Both the position numbers and the translations under genes were made by a program. The notes beneath the pieces were generated by a model that worked only from the letters and a program-made list of their open reading frames with translations, was not told where the DNA came from and did not search any database. From Macrotis lagotis (Eukaryota > Chordata > Mammalia > Peramelemorphia > Peramelidae), in NCBI RefSeq assembly GCF_037893015.1, contig NC_133662.1, forward strand, positions 271,677,944 to 271,741,943: a stretch of 64,000 bases of DNA, in the 5' to 3' direction. This document shows positions 11,900-25,105 of the stretch, in pieces; positions within the stretch are counted from its first letter, which is position 1; every line of letters starts with the position of its first letter.

Positions 11900-13370
11900 A
11901 AATTTAGGAAAGGTTTTGCCAAAGTATCTCATTTTTCTCATGGAAAAGGTAGAGAAGCATGGGCAGCTATGGATATAAGTGGGTAGGTCCCCCAGGAAGA
12001 GTGGCCAGGCTGGAGGAAGACTGTCTCTAGTGGAGTGTTCCAGGGTTCTGGGCTTTATCTTTGTTCTTCAGCATATCAATCAATGACTTGAATAGAGGCA
12101 TAGATGGTGCTTCTCAGATTTAAGATGGCAGCCAAGTGACATAGCCAGGAATCAACATCATTTGCATAGGCTGAAGCAATTTTAATCTCTGGTTTAAGAA
12201 GTAAACAGTACAATGATGGAACACTATTGTTCTATTAGAAACCAGGAGGGATGAGAATTCAGAGAAGCCTGGAAGGATATGCATGAACTGATGCTGAGTG
12301 AGATGTGCAGAACCAGAAAAACACTGTACACCCTAACAGCAACATGTGGGTGATGATCAACCTTGATGGACTTTCTCGTTCCATCAGTGCAACAATCAGG
12401 GACAATTTGGGGCTGTCTGCAGTGGAGAATGCTGTCTGTATCCAGAGAAACAACTGGAGTTTGAACAGAGACCAAAGATTATTACCTTCAATTTAGGAAA
12501 AAAAACTTATCTAATTATGTAATTTTGCTATCTCTTATACTTTATTTTTTCCTTAAAGATATGATTTCTGCCTCAACACATTCAACTGAGATCAATGGAT
12601 ACTATGGAAACAATATAAAGACTAACAGACTGCCTTCTGTGGGGGAGGAGTGAAGTGAGATTAAGGGGACAATGTTAAAATTCAAAATAAATAAATAAAT
12701 AAAAGAAGTCAACAGTACAAACAGATGAAGGAGGAAGCCCAATTAAATTATTATCTGAAAACTATCTGGGAGTTTTATTGGATTGAAAGCTCAGAATGAA
12801 CCAGCAACATAAAATGGTGGCCAAGAAAGCTGAGATGGGAGCTTCAAAGGAAGTGTCGTCCAGGAATATGGAGGTAATGGCTCCCATGCACTCTCCCTGG
12901 GAGGAGACCCTCATCTGTGGTATCATGTTCACTTCTGAGAACTACCTATTGGAAGGACATTGAGAAAGACCAGGATGAGGAGAGGCTTTGAGGCTAATCA
13001 TGAAGGATGTGGAGGTGTTTGTTCTGGAGAAGAGAAGACTCAAAGATTCAGGGGGTGGAACCAGACTCGCTAATTTTAAAGGTCTGAAGGGAGACATTAA
13101 TCTTGTTCTGCTTGGTCCCAGAGAACAGAACTGGGAGCAATGGGGGTCAAAGCAAATAGATAAATTCAATCTCAGTCTTAGGAAATTTTACAAACAGGAC
13201 CAAGTGCTAGGTTCCTTTGGGAGATGGCACCTCCTGACTGCCTGGAGAGCTTCCAGCCAAGACTGGAGGACCACCCTGGTGGCTCTGGAGAGGAGGGCAT
13301 CTGGGTTCAGGTTTGGGCTGGACTGGATGGCCACTGAGGCATCTTGGAAGTTCTGTGATTCTTGATCATG
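11900..13370 (+). mobile_element. CR1/L3-like LINE, 3' part, split by an L1
   Basis: The left piece (to 12213) has AGTGGAGTGTTCCAGGGTTC and AATCAATGACTTGAATAGAG. The right piece (from 12703) continues in register with GTGGCCAAGAAAGCTGAGAT, TCTGGAGAAGAGAAGACTCA and the conserved end GGACTGGATGGCCACTGAGG. These are in the order of the CR1-type consensus. The L1 tail at 12214-12702 sits between them, so it was inserted later. Confidence 0.7.
12214..12702 (+). mobile_element. L1 3' end, 5'-truncated, nested in CR1-like LINE
   Basis: It matches the end of ORF2 and the 3' UTR of the L1 at 29.9-36.7 kb in the opposite orientation: CTATTGTTCTATTAGAAACC, GCATGAACTGATGCTGAGTG, AGAACCAGAAAAACACTGTA. 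It ends in (AATA)n. An 18-bp TSD flanks it, AAGAAGTAAACAGTACAA at 12196-12213 and AAGAAGTCAACAGTACAA at 12703-12720, with one mismatch. Confidence 0.92.
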
Positions 13371-14481
13371 GTTGGTGACTGAGCCCATGGAGTCCAGCTC
13401 CTGGAACTGAGCTCCCATTCCCCATCTACCCCATGGTCTCTTTCTGAAGTGTTTCCAGGACAGATTTCTTGAGATGGTCATTTATCCCATCAGATGAAAA
13501 TGTTAAAAGTCATGGGATACTGCCCAATTGTTGTTTTAATATTGAGATCACTGGGGAGAGGGTTTAAAAAAAGAGCAGGAAAATCAAGCAAAGGGAGATG
13601 GGAGCCTAAATATTTATTGACCTCAGACTAGGAGCAGCTGGTGGCCCTCATCCTCCCTTCCTCTCTTTCCAAGAGCCTCCCTGTATAACAATATCCTTTC
13701 TGGCAGCATTGATGGGTCATCTTCCAGCTGAAGCCTTGAGACAGCCTCCTTGGATTACATATATTAATCATACATGAGCTGAGTCAATGGGCATCAGGTC
13801 TTCCCACCCTGGACTCTTGGCAATGAGCCTGCTTGCCACCCCTGCCCTCCACTCTCAAGAAGCTTGAATGTGTGTCCTTTTCTCTGATGAGCTGATAACT
13901 CAGACAGAGATTAAAAAGTAACTTGGGTTCTTTTTTAAATTTGAAAAAACCTTTTTTTTTTGATAAGACTCAAACCCCAGGGAGCACTTAACCAAAGCTT
14001 ATCATTGGTCGATGGCTTGATCTCCTAGATGGCCACTGAGGAAGCCTCCAGCTCTCCATTCCTGTGATTCTGTGAAAGCTCCTAGCTAGGTGACTTCTGG
14101 GCATGGACAGAATTGAGTTAGTGCCCGAGGGAGACTCCTCTGTCTCTCTGGACCTCAATTTGCTACTCTGTAAAACAAGAGGTTTGGCCTTGGAGCACTC
14201 TAGAGCTGAGACCCAGTCTCCTGGGGACAAAGAGGGACTGGCATCGACACAAAGCCAGGGGGGCAAGTGACTGCTGCAGAGGCCATGGGCAGGAGATAGC
14301 TGAGTGTCTTCAGTGGCTTACTGTAGGTCATGGGAAAGAGTGGTAAATGGACACGCTGGCTGGCTGGGAGGGGCCCCAGGCTATGGCCTTGAGAGGAAGG
14401 AGGGAGGACCTTTGGAATGCACAGAAGACTGACCAAGAACTGGAAGTGTTTTGGAGTGAGTCAGGAGATGGGCCTGGCGTG
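13371..14481. other. Intergenic sequence
   Basis: No recognised gene. Weak MIR-like fragments may lie near 14050-14210, but they are too diverged to place. Confidence 0.4.
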
Positions 14482-14655
14482 AACACACACACACACACAC
14501 ACACACACACCACATACAACATATACCACACTCACGTTCATACCACACACATCATACACACCACACACACAGACACCACACACACACACACACACACACA
14601 CCACACACCACACACACACACATCCCACACACATCCATCCCACACACATCCATAC
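14482..14655. repeat. (CA)n-rich microsatellite cluster
   Basis: CA runs alternate with CCACACA and CATCCATCCCACA variants. Frames of up to 163 codons over it are artefacts. Confidence 0.97.
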
Positions 14656-17600
14656 CCCCCTCCCAACACACACCCACAGAGCTCTGCTGTGCTACACAAC
14701 GGGGGCCTCCAGCTGCTCCTTTGGAACAGGGTTCTCTTGACACAAGACATTTCATCTTTGGGGAAGTAAACAATAAAAACAAGATGCCTCAGGAAGGCTC
14801 CAGCTGGGTGTGAAGAGCCAGTCTCCATTTTTCTCAGGGAGAGCCCTCTTCTCTTGGGGCTCAGCAAAGCCAGCTCATGAACCCAGGCTGCCTCAAGCTC
14901 ACTGGTGGCACCTTGAGGTCTTGGGGCAGTGGAACCAAGCTTTCCAGTTGCCCCACCTCCAATGTCCCCATTTTTGTCTCTCTTCCCGTCCCCACCTGGG
15001 GCCAGTGTTCTTTCCAGATGGCCTTTCATCTGCCTTGGGCAGGAGCTTCTCGGATAGCTTTATGAGGACCTGGCAGATTAAAGGCTTTTCCTCTGCTCTT
15101 TGCTTTCAGCAGCTCAACAGGATGAAAAGTTGCATCTGAGGCTCAAAGGGCCCCCATGGCCATTGCCTCTTTCTGCTCCTGGGGCTCCCTAGTAACATAT
15201 CTGATGCTAGCAGAAAGTAGTATAATCTTCCTGGGGCATGGTTCAGGCCAAATGGTCCCTGGGTTTTTGTGTTTTGATCATTTGCAAGCCTATCCTGACC
15301 CATTCTGCTAGGGAGGAAAAAGAACCCAGATATTCTGTCTATCCTGAGATGTCATTCAATAATTCAATTCACTCAATATTTATTAAGCACCTACTGTATG
15401 CAGTGCCCCAGAGATACATAGATATAAACAAACCATAGCCTCCTCCTCAAGGTGCTTACAATCTACTGGAATGATGCCAAAGGTGACCAGTCAATGACCA
15501 GAAAGTCCATACAAAATCTCTTCAGGATGGAGGGAGTGCTAGTTTCTGAGAGAGGCTTGGAAAGACCCTGTGTGTGAAGAGTCCCTGAGCTGGGTTGGGG
15601 ATCAGAGAGGGGAGATCAGGAGGGAGGGCATTCCAATCCATCCCACAAAATTCCTGTGGCATGTTCCTAGAATGTGAAGACCCAGCCCCCCTTCTTCCCA
15701 TACCTCTCATTCCTTTAATTTGTTAGAGGGGCTCATTCCCTGTTTGGACTAGCTAGGCTGCCTGGGAAGGCCAGAGGGAAACAGGTGGAAAGATTCCTGG
15801 CAATTCTTTCCTTACAGAGTCCTAGGAGCCCAGATTTAGGATTTGGTGTGGTTACAGGGATATGAGTCTGACCTCTTCATTTCACAGAGGAGGAGAACGA
15901 GGCCTTCACCAAGATCTTGTAGCTCCCAAGCAGTGAGGGCTAGATTTGAATCCACCTCCAGATTTGAATCCAGTGGCCTGGGATATAAGCAGTTGGTCCT
16001 GAGGTTACGTACATCCTCAGAGGACAAGAACCTGTCATAGTTGGGGTCCCAGAAAGCCTCAACAAGGCCCAAAGACAACTCATAGCTTTACTCATTAGTA
16101 TCATGGAGCACACTGGATAGGAACCCTGGAGAACACAATTCAAAAACTGCTATAAAATGTCATTTCCTTCACTGGCTCCAGTCCTGGTCTACTGCTATGG
16201 GAGTGACCTTGGACAAGTCACTTCCTCTCTAGAGGCCTTGACCTTCTTATCTGGGTAGATGACCTCTCAGGTGGTTTTGGGCTCCAACATTCTGTGACTC
16301 TGCTATATGGTCTGCCCCAGACTCACACCCAGAACCCAGAATAAATTGTTAGAGTAACATTTGGACCTGGGTTAATGACAGGTGACCAGAGGTATTGATT
16401 TAAGGTCAAGAATTTCCTAAAGGGTCCCTTTAATGCTTGGTAATTACAAAGGAAGGAAATTTCCTCCCAAGGAAAACCCATTTTTTTGACATTTTAATTT
16501 AACAAAATATTTGTCCAACATCCTTGATGGGCCAGTCAGACACTATTGGAAGAACTAGGGGCACAAAGACAAAAATGAAACAATCCCTGACCTTGAGGGG
16601 CTTACATTTTATGGTGATGGAAACAAAATGGTGGTCCTCAGGCCTGGTCACTCCGGTGCTGAAGATATACTCTCTTGACCTGCATTTCTCAACATCTCTG
16701 ATTCCTGAAGCGCTTTCTCCCAGTTTTATTGTTTGGGGCTAATACCTTATAGATGAGACACTGGACTATGAAACGGCCCTAGCTGGCCTTCATCCTCCTC
16801 TGGGAAATCAAGACTCTTAAGATATTGGCATCCGGAATTTCTTCTAATCCTCCCATCCCTAATGACCACCTTGCAAGGCAGAAGGGACTGGTTTTGTCAT
16901 TTCCATTTTACAAATGCAATCACTGAATCCCACAGCAGGGATGCAACTCCCTAAGGCACCATCCTCATTCTAACCTGAACCCCATCCCTAACTATCCAGC
17001 CCCACAGCTGGTAGGTGGCAGAGTCTTCACTATTGGCTCCAGTATTGACTTGGACATCGCACTTCAATTTTGTCCAGGTCAACGCTGCCATCTCTAGGGA
17101 AATGTCATTATGGTTCTGTGACTTCTCTGGCCTTCTCTGGCTCAGAGTAAAATGGGAGGGGGGGGGTGGTCTCTAGGCTTTGGAGTTTCCTTTTGGTTCT
17201 AGAGAGCTCAATGATCATAGGAAGTCCCTCCCACTCCCTTGGGCTTCAGTCCTTCCAGCTCACAACCTGTGATCCATGAGCTAATGGTTTGGCATCTTTT
17301 GTGATGCAGCTAAGACTCCTTACAGAAATTCTGGGAATGGGTTCTTTGTATTGAAGACAGAACATTCTGAACTTTACCAGGAAGGAGGCACTAGGAAATC
17401 AATGGAGAGTACCATATTGCTCCCAGTTTCAGAGTTGTACTGAGAGACTCAGGCTCCATGAATAGGATACTAGTGTCTAACCAGTGAATGGAGGACTTGG
17501 AGAGCTCCCATTTGGAGGGCTCCATTCTTATAGACATAAACATGCCACTGAGGCCTGGAAAAGGGAGGGTAGATATCACCAATACTAAAGGGCACATCTG

Positions 17601-19930
17601 CCCTTTCTCCCTCATGGAGCACTGCACTCTCAAGTCATGGAGGAAAGAAGGGCCTCTTTCATTCCATCCCATAGACTTGACTTCAAGGTCCATTGGCCTT
17701 CTCCTCAGGTGGTAAGTCATGCACTGTTCACTTGGACACTTTTCTATCTGCTTCTAATGAGACAATCTTTTAGTTGGAAGGTATGTGGGAGGCCATGGAC
17801 ACTCATCTTTACCTGAGGCCTGACTTTTCTTTCCCTGACAAGATGGATGATTCTGGAGTCAGAGGACCTTGTGACCTTGAATAAAATTCTTCACTTCCTC
17901 CAGTCTCCCCATTTAGAAAATGAGGGGGGTTGGTTTGGTGGACTTTCACTTAAGTAGTGCTGCGAAGAGGGAATTGCTGGTATTGTTGCAAAGGTTGCTC
18001 TGCCTCTTTCCTAGAGCTGAGAGGGTGGAGCTGGCAGCAGCCAGATGGGGTCCCCCCTCCTGCTCCCGAGTTCACGCCATTGCAGCATTCCCAAGAATCT
18101 TTCCCTGGAAGCCTTGAGCTCCCTCAGGCCTTGAATTATTGTGTTTTCTTTTAGTGGAACTGCTGCTGGCACTTAGCTAGCCTCATTCCTCAGCTCCACA
18201 GACAGCCACCCAAAGATGGGCTTAGGCCTCTGGGATAGATTGTGATTCATCCCTTCCATTTCCTAGGGGCTTAAAATGGGGCTGATGGATTAACTTGCGG
18301 TCACTTAAAAACATTCTGGAGATTTCAATCTGGACACATTAAGGTGATGGAAGGACATCAAGAAGGGAAAACAAGGCAAGAATTGGAGTTTCTCCCTTGT
18401 AACAGACAAGCATCTTCCCATCATGAGCCTTGAAGGTTTCTTCTGGGGGGGGGGGTGATTTAATTCTGAAGTAAATTAGCCATGTTGAAGCCTCTTCTCC
18501 TCTTGACTTCCTGTGTCATTGCTTCCCATCATGGAAGCAGAAAAGTTGAGTCATGGCCCATTTGCCTCAGCTCCTCATTTGGAAGATGAGGAAAGACCCA
18601 ATGAGGTGATGTGACTTATCCATAGTCACACAGATGGGCTGTGTCAGAATGTGAGCATCAGATCTAGGTCCTCTGATTCCAGAGTTAGAGTTCTAGGCTT
18701 GCTTCAGCCTTCTATTCTGTTCAGTAACATCTGTTAACTGGATTTTTAATGGAGCCAGGTTCTTACCTGGACGGAACAGAGCAGACCAGAGCCAGAGGGC
18801 CAGGAAACAGGTAGTGGTTTAATGAATGTCTTTCATAGAAAGGAAACCGATTTGCAGATCTGGAGATTACTCCTTCCTTGGAGCTCCCCCTTGCTGTTGT
18901 GGAGCCAGAGATGACATTCTTGATCATAAGGGGAAGGAGACGCAGAAGGTGGATCGTGGCCTTCTCAGGGCAAGTGCATCGTGTGGGACAATATAACAAT
19001 GGCATCCATCGTGTCCATTTAAGTAGGGCAGCAGGGGTTCTTAAGGCCTGTGAGAATGCTAAGCTGATTGTAAAGTCTTGGGGGTACTCCATGATTCTGC
19101 TTGGGTTCAGTAGAGGTTGTACTGATTCACTTCTCTTACCACAGGCAAAAGAATGCAAAAGAATCTGTTATGGTTCAAATGACTCTGGTTACTTTGTTTT
19201 CACTGTTTCCCAGGACCAGAATCTCCAAAAAGCTCAATGATTCCTATTCAATTGTTCCACATCTCATTTTAATCAATATAAAATCACAATTCCCTTCACA
19301 CTGATTAATAAATGCTCATAGCCTTATTGATAAGATTGATTCTTCTGGAACCTCTCATCACCCTCCTGATTTTCCTTTCTTGTCTTGGTTAGTCCTCTAT
19401 CTCTTTTATTAGTTCCATTTCCTTTTCCTTCCCATTCCCTTTCTCCTGACTGCCAAATAAATGTCCCTAGAGATCTGCCCTTGCTTCACCCACTTCCTGG
19501 GATAGTCCAGTCACCTCCCCCCCCCACAGCTTAAGCTGTCATCTGTATGGAGAAGAAGCCTATTTCCAGATTCTCCAACCTGAGCTCCAGCCTCACTTCT
19601 CCAAGTGGCTTCCAGGATGTGTTCACCTGGATGCTCCCTGGCATATTTCCACTTGCTACCCTTCTGTTGGGCTTCGGGCTTTCATCTTCAGCTGCTTAAA
19701 TGACATCTTCCACCTGACTCTCAAACAGCCATGATTTCACCAGTGTTGGCATTTTCTTTCTAGGCATGAGTTCTAACTCTTCCCTCCCTTGATCTATGGT
19801 CTTTTGAGTTGCTTCTCCTCCCCTGTCCCATTCCACCACCCCAATCACCAATTTGACCATTCCACATGATGAATCTATCCAAATTAGCTAGACTGGGTCA
19901 TCCTCAAAGCATCCAAACTTTAAGAATCTG
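14656..19930. other. Intergenic sequence with old repeats
   Basis: Interspersed fragments of one family (TATTTATTAAGCACCTACTG ... AAGGTGCTTACAATCTA) lie near 15350-15480 and 16495-16630. MIR-like pieces are near 16160-16300 and 17850-17935 (plus) and 18560-18710 (minus). No coding exon is supported. Confidence 0.5.
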
Positions 19931-19935
19931 GGTTC

Positions 19936-20075
19936 AAAGGCAGCTAAGTTGTGCAGTAGGTAGAGCACTGGCCCTGGAGTCAGGAGGAACTAAGTTCAAA
20001 TCCAGCCTCAGACACTTAATAATGACCTAGCTGTGTGGCCTTGGGCAAGCCACTTAACCCCATTGCCTTGCAAAA
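19936..20075 (+). mobile_element. tRNA-derived marsupial SINE with ATC-rich tail
   Basis: The SINE has head GGCAGCTAAGTTGTGCAGTA, B box AAGTTCAAATCC and AAGCCACTTAACCCCATTGC. Its tail became (ATAATC)n to 20110. TTAAGAATCTGGG before it and TTAATATCTGGG after the tail look like a TSD with one indel. Confidence 0.9.
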
Positions 20076-20941
20076 TCATAATCATAATCATCATCATAAT
20101 AATAATATTAATATCTGGGCACTGGTGTTGCCTATCTTTGTAAACTTTGGCACACAACACAGGGGCTCCAACAGAGTGGGCATTTAGTGCTTACCTATTT
20201 CCTGATAGCATATCAGTATGGATCCCCTGAACACAGACCCCCATTCCTTTGCCTGGTTCAATGTTCTGAGAGACAGCTGATGACTAAATAAGATAGCATC
20301 TAGGACAAGTATGGGAAGCTTGCATTTATGGATGAGTCAAATTTCTCATTTCTTAAGTCTGGCAGACTAGACTCACACTAGGTTATTCAATGCACATCCA
20401 CAAATGGAAGCATTTTGGATACTGAATAATATTTGAAAAAATATCATCTCCATAATGGATGAGAGATAGCCTTCCTCAGAGAACATCTGGCTTGGGGAGA
20501 CCTATTGGCTATTCTCAAAGTCGAATATTAAAAATCATGCTGGAAAGAGAAAAAATACTTTCAATGTTCAAGCCAAATACACAAACTGTTAATTAAGAAG
20601 AATGTCGATGCTTTTCAAATTATATTCTAGTTTCTTTGTTTCTATCTATTTTTCACTTATATGAGCACCTTGAGATTTTGAAATCCACATGTTCTTTCAG
20701 GCTGACCAGTCTTTGGGGTACAATGTGCTTCTTGGGTGGATCTCTTCATCTATAAGGAAGGGGCAAGTGATAGCACCCTTCCAACTCTGAGTTGAGATCA
20801 TTAAATAGGATTTAATATCTATAAAGCATTTTGCAAACTTTAAAATTCTATAAATGTGGCTTATTATTAGTACCACCATAATTAACCCCTACTAAATAAA
20901 AGGTTGGTGATCCCTTTCTGGGAGCAAAGAGGTCCATTCTT

Positions 20942-21093
20942 TATTTTTTTAAGTTTTTGCAAGGCAGTGGGGTTAAGTGGCTTGCTCAAGGCCACACAGC
21001 TAGGTAATCATTAAGTGTCTGAGGCCGGATTTGAATTCAGGTACTCCTGACTCCAGGGCCAGTGCTCCATCCACTGCATCACCTAGCCGCCCC
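20942..21093 (-). mobile_element. tRNA-derived marsupial SINE, perfect 17-bp TSD
   Basis: A minus-strand SINE is flanked by identical 17-mers CAAAGAGGTCCATTCTT at 20925-20941 and 21094-21110. The perfect duplication points to a comparatively young insertion. Confidence 0.96.
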
Positions 21094-21110
21094 CAAAGAG
21101 GTCCATTCTT

Positions 21111-22786
21111 GTTAGTGTTTCAGGACAGACTGCAAACCCACAGATGTGGATCCTAGGTCCAGTCATTTTCCTTTTGTAGGCCATATCAATTTTAGCTGCA
21201 TGACCTTGGATCAGTCTTCCTCATGATGCATAAAATGCTGAGTCAAGAATTTGGGGTGTTTACTGTCCATCTCAGCTTGGTGTCATCTACCACCTTAATG
21301 ATTCCTCCATCTTCCTCCAATACACTAAGAACAACACCAAACTGGGTAGTTTCCCCCATGTGACCCTATGGCATTCCCCTGGTAACCACTATTTTTGGCT
21401 CATGAATTACCAGTCTCTGATGCTGGAAGTTCAAACAGGTTCAAATACATCCCAGCCAGTTGCTGAGGCAAAAATCTGTGGGAAAATCTGTTGGTTTAGA
21501 GATGTTGGAAAGAGCCTTGGAGATCATCTCATCCATTCACTAAATCTAATAAATGTTGAGCTCAAGGTCTGGGGAGATGAAGGGATTTGCCCAAGGTCAC
21601 ATGGGACACACACGAGCCTCAAAACCAGGGCCTCATTCCAGCTTTCTTGACTCTTCCCTGTTGTCACTGGCAATCTGGCACCTCTACCAAAAGGGGAAAT
21701 GACTGCTGTTTGACAGAGTTTATCCTTGATGAATACTGATAGTTCTCTGGTCATCATTAGACTCTCTTCTGTTGGTAATCGGTCAAGAACTTTGCTGGGC
21801 TTGAGCATTCAGATGATTTCTTGATCTCACATAAATCTGACCATTGGCCTGCCTTCTCACTCATCACCTGAGATTTCTTGGAGCTATCCAGAAATGATTA
21901 AGAGATGAAACCCATGAAGTCTTTCAGGTTTTCTCAGATCTGGAATGAAATTCACTTGATCTTAGAACCTTGGCACTCTTTGGCCAACAGCTATCCATGT
22001 CTATCCTTTTCTCTTTTCATTTCTTATGGTGAAAATCAGTCTCATTGTGGGAGAAAATAGATGGAAAAAAGATGAGCTCTCCAGTGGAGCACATAGGATG
22101 TTAGACTTGGATCTAGGAGAGACCCGCCCTCAAATCCTGCTCCACCATTTAGGAGCTCCGTCCCCCATAAGCTATATAAATTCCAACAATTATTACTGCC
22201 CCTTTCCTTGGGGAGGGGGTTGTCAGATGTTATCTGACATCACATTTTTCCAAGCAGGGGCTAGCCCACCTTATTCTTTTTACTCTAATGTAAAGGAGGG
22301 TTTCTCTTTTCCCCTCTGATCTTAGCTTTCCTCAACAGTTTCCAGATCTCAGCTTTCTTGAAGTCACACATCACTTTCTCTGAGCTTCTACCAATCTCCT
22401 GTCCTAGAGTACAAAACCTACATTTTCTTGTTCAATGTTCCCTTCCTTGGCCAATGAGTCCACAAGGGTGGTTCCATTCTCTCCTCCAGGCTTCCTGTCC
22501 TTATTATATCCTTGTTAGCCATCACAGAACTGACCAGAAAAGAAAATTTCCTGGCTATCTCCCTACCTTCTGCTAAATTATTGTCAGTATCAGGATTGAG
22601 GCTTAGTTACACAATAATTCTTTTGGAAAAATGTCTGGGGGGTTTTGGTGGATGGCTAGATCACTTTGAGTCAATAGGAGGAAAGGGCAGCCACAAAGAG
22701 CAGAGAAAAATCTTGGGCCCCAGGAATGCAGCCATTCCAAAAATGAGACAATGGTCCTTAATGCCTGTCCTCGTTATGTCGGAGTA
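21111..22786. other. Intergenic sequence with CR1-like and MIR-like pieces
   Basis: CR1-like minus-strand sequence lies near 21230-21430 (CAGCTTGGTGTCATCTACCA). A MIR-like minus fragment is near 21500-21660 (GGGATTTGCCCAAGGTCACA). The rest is unassigned. Confidence 0.5.
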
Positions 22787-23240
22787 GTCTTGTATTCAGT
22801 TCTGGACCCTATAGGATGGACGTGAATGAGCTAATGACTAGTCAGAGTAGTATAACTGGGATGCTGAGAGGTCAGAAGACTGTACCCTAGAAGAACTGAC
22901 TGGAGACACTGGGGAGGGTTAATTTAGAGGAGAGAAAAACCCGGGTTGAGTTGGGGTAGAGAGCAGACATGACAGGAGAGTTGTCTTCAAATGAAGGGTT
23001 GTCATGTGGAAGGATTGGATTTGTTCTGCCTGGTCCCCAAAATAAGCACCATAGACTCTCAGATGTGCAGAACACATGCTTCATCTGAATCCCACCCATG
23101 AACGAGAATTCTCTTTATCTGACAATGGTTACCAAGAGTCTGCTTGAGGGCATCTAATGAAGGGAAATGGACTACTTCCCAAGGCAACTATTTGAATTTC
23201 AGATAGCTCTAATTTCAAGAAACTCCTTCCTGACCTGAAG
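22787..23240 (+). mobile_element. CR1/L3-like LINE fragment
   Basis: TATTCAGTTCTGGACCCTAT, then AATGAAGGGTTGTCATGTGG and TTGTTCTGCCTGGTCCCCAA, in the same order as in the CR1-like copy at 12.9-13.2 kb. Confidence 0.65.
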
Positions 23241-23254
23241 CCTTCTCCCAATGA

Positions 23255-23690
23255 TTAGGAACTGATGCTGCTAAGTGAACCAGGAGAACATTGTTCATAG
23301 TAATAGTAACATTGGGTGATGATGAACTATGATCAATGTAACTCTTCTCAGCAGGATTATGATGAAAGACAATTTTGAGAGAATCATGATGGGCAATGCC
23401 ATCCATCTCCAGAGAAATAACTATGGAGTCTGAATGCAGATCAAAGCAGACTATTTTTACTTTTTTGTTTGTTTTTTTCTTTCTTGTGGTTTTCCTCTTC
23501 TTTCTGACTCTTCTTTCACAACATGACTACAATGGAAATGTGTTTAACATGATTGTGCATGCATAGCATATATCATATTGCTTTCTGTCTTAAGAAGTGG
23601 GAAGGGGAGGGAGGGATGGAGAAATAGTTAGAATTCAAAAATCTGATAAAAATGAATATTGAAAACTATCTTTATGTAATTGGAAAAAAT
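23255..23690 (+). mobile_element. Old L1-type 3' end
   Basis: GAACTGATGCTGCTAAGTGA, ACATTGTTCATAGTAATAGT, CACAACATGACTACAATGGA and an A-rich end give the layout of marsupial L1 3' ends. It is a different, older subfamily than the L1 at 29.9 kb. Confidence 0.7.
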
Positions 23691-24503
23691 AGTGAGTGGA
23701 AAAACTGTGACTGATGTTTCATACCTGTGGCACGTGACAGAATCATGGTCTTCAGCCTCACCTGAGCCTTCACTGCAGTTCTACTATTGTTCCCTTGTTC
23801 ATCATTTCAATCCCCACAAGTCTTCTCTTCCCTTCTTGCCTCACCTTTTGCCTCCCCTCTCATCTGATGGATGACTTTCCTTTTCAGATCTGACGAAATC
23901 GAGAACACTGGATGTGAAAGGCCTCTTGGGCCACGAATTAGTCATTCTAAGCCCTTGGTACCCTCCCCCCTTCCTCCCTTCCTTCTTCTCCCCAGAATCT
24001 GACAAGTAGAGAACCTTTCTTTTTCCCAAGTCAGGATTCAGACATGTGTACTTGCTGCAGTCTTCCTCCTTTTCCATTTCACCCACAAACACGCCTCCCC
24101 CTTCCTCTCATCTTTCCTCCTTCTCCCTAACTCTGTCATATCTTAAAACTCTCCCTATCAGCTGGTTCCTTTTCTGCTATTTTTAAACATTCCCCAGTAT
24201 CTCCCATTCTGAAAACAAAAACGAATCCCAGACCCTTGACTAGATTCTCTCCTCCCTTTGCAGCCAAATTCATAATTGTCTGTACTCATGGTCTCCATTT
24301 TTTTTCCTGTTTTACTCCTCAGCCTTTTGAAGTCTGACTTCTGGCCACATCATTCAACAGAAATGACTTTCTTCAGACTAATTAGTGGTCTAATTACATT
24401 TTCTCAATCCTCATCCCTCTCAACCTCTATGCAGCAGTCCTGCTGACTACTTTCTCCTGAAGCTTTATTCTACTCTAGGTTTTCTTAACAATGCTCTCTC
24501 CTG
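23691..24503. other. Intergenic, pyrimidine-rich
   Basis: C/T-rich on the plus strand; no repeat or gene assigned. Confidence 0.4.
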
Positions 24504-24659
24504 GGAGTGGCTAGGTGGTGCAGTGGATAGAACACCAGCCCTGGAGTCAGGAGCACCTGAGTTCAAATCCGACCTCAGACACTTAATAATTACCTAGCTA
24601 TATGGCCTTGGGCAAGCCACTTCACCCCATTGCCTTGCAAAAATCTAAACCCCCCCCCC
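24504..24659 (+). mobile_element. tRNA-derived marsupial SINE with oligo-C end
   Basis: A good SINE copy has head GGAGTGGCTAGGTGGTGCAG and a 15-bp TSD, CAATGCTCTCTCCTG at 24489-24503 and CAATGTTCTCTCCTG at 24660-24674. Its tail is AAAAATCTAAA followed by about eleven C, instead of a plain A tail. Confidence 0.95.
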
Positions 24660-24954
24660 CAATGTTCTCTCCTGATTCTCTTATCTACTTGACTTCTTCC
24701 CAATCTTCTTTTCTGATTCTTCGTGTTCGCTAACTATGGGACTTCATCAGTTCTCATGGATTTAACTATCATTCCTATACCAGTCAAGCCATAATTAGGT
24801 AATACATACTCATCAAACAGTTCTGGTATCAAGGTTTCCCTGTCATCAATCACTAAGTTCTGATAGCAATGATTTGTGCATCTGAGGACATGAAACGATA
24901 GGTGTTATTCATATTTATCCTCAGTAAAAAGATGTGGGGACCATCTCTAGTCAT

Positions 24955-25105
24955 TCTGATTCCTATCTGGTCCCTGGTCACTCAGAGGCCTCTGGAGGAG
25001 AAAGTGAGTCTGGTGACTTCGCCAACCCTCCCATTCTCACTTAAATCCAATTTACTTGGCATCATCTCTCTGATGTCATGGTCCTCTTTGAGAATGAGGG
25101 AGGAA
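24955..25105 (+). mobile_element. Short RTE-tailed interspersed repeat
   Basis: CTCTGGAGGAGAAAGTGAGT, CACTTAAATCCAATTTACTT and TGATGTCATGGTCCTCTTTG then AGAATGAGGGA. Head and tail match the copy at 4313-4410, and the tail matches the RTE-like piece at 40.5 kb. Confidence 0.55.

Noticed and set aside
14347-15029. Frames of 140-163 codons on both strands
   Set aside because: They exist because the CA microsatellite has no stop codons (poly Thr-His, Cys-Val).
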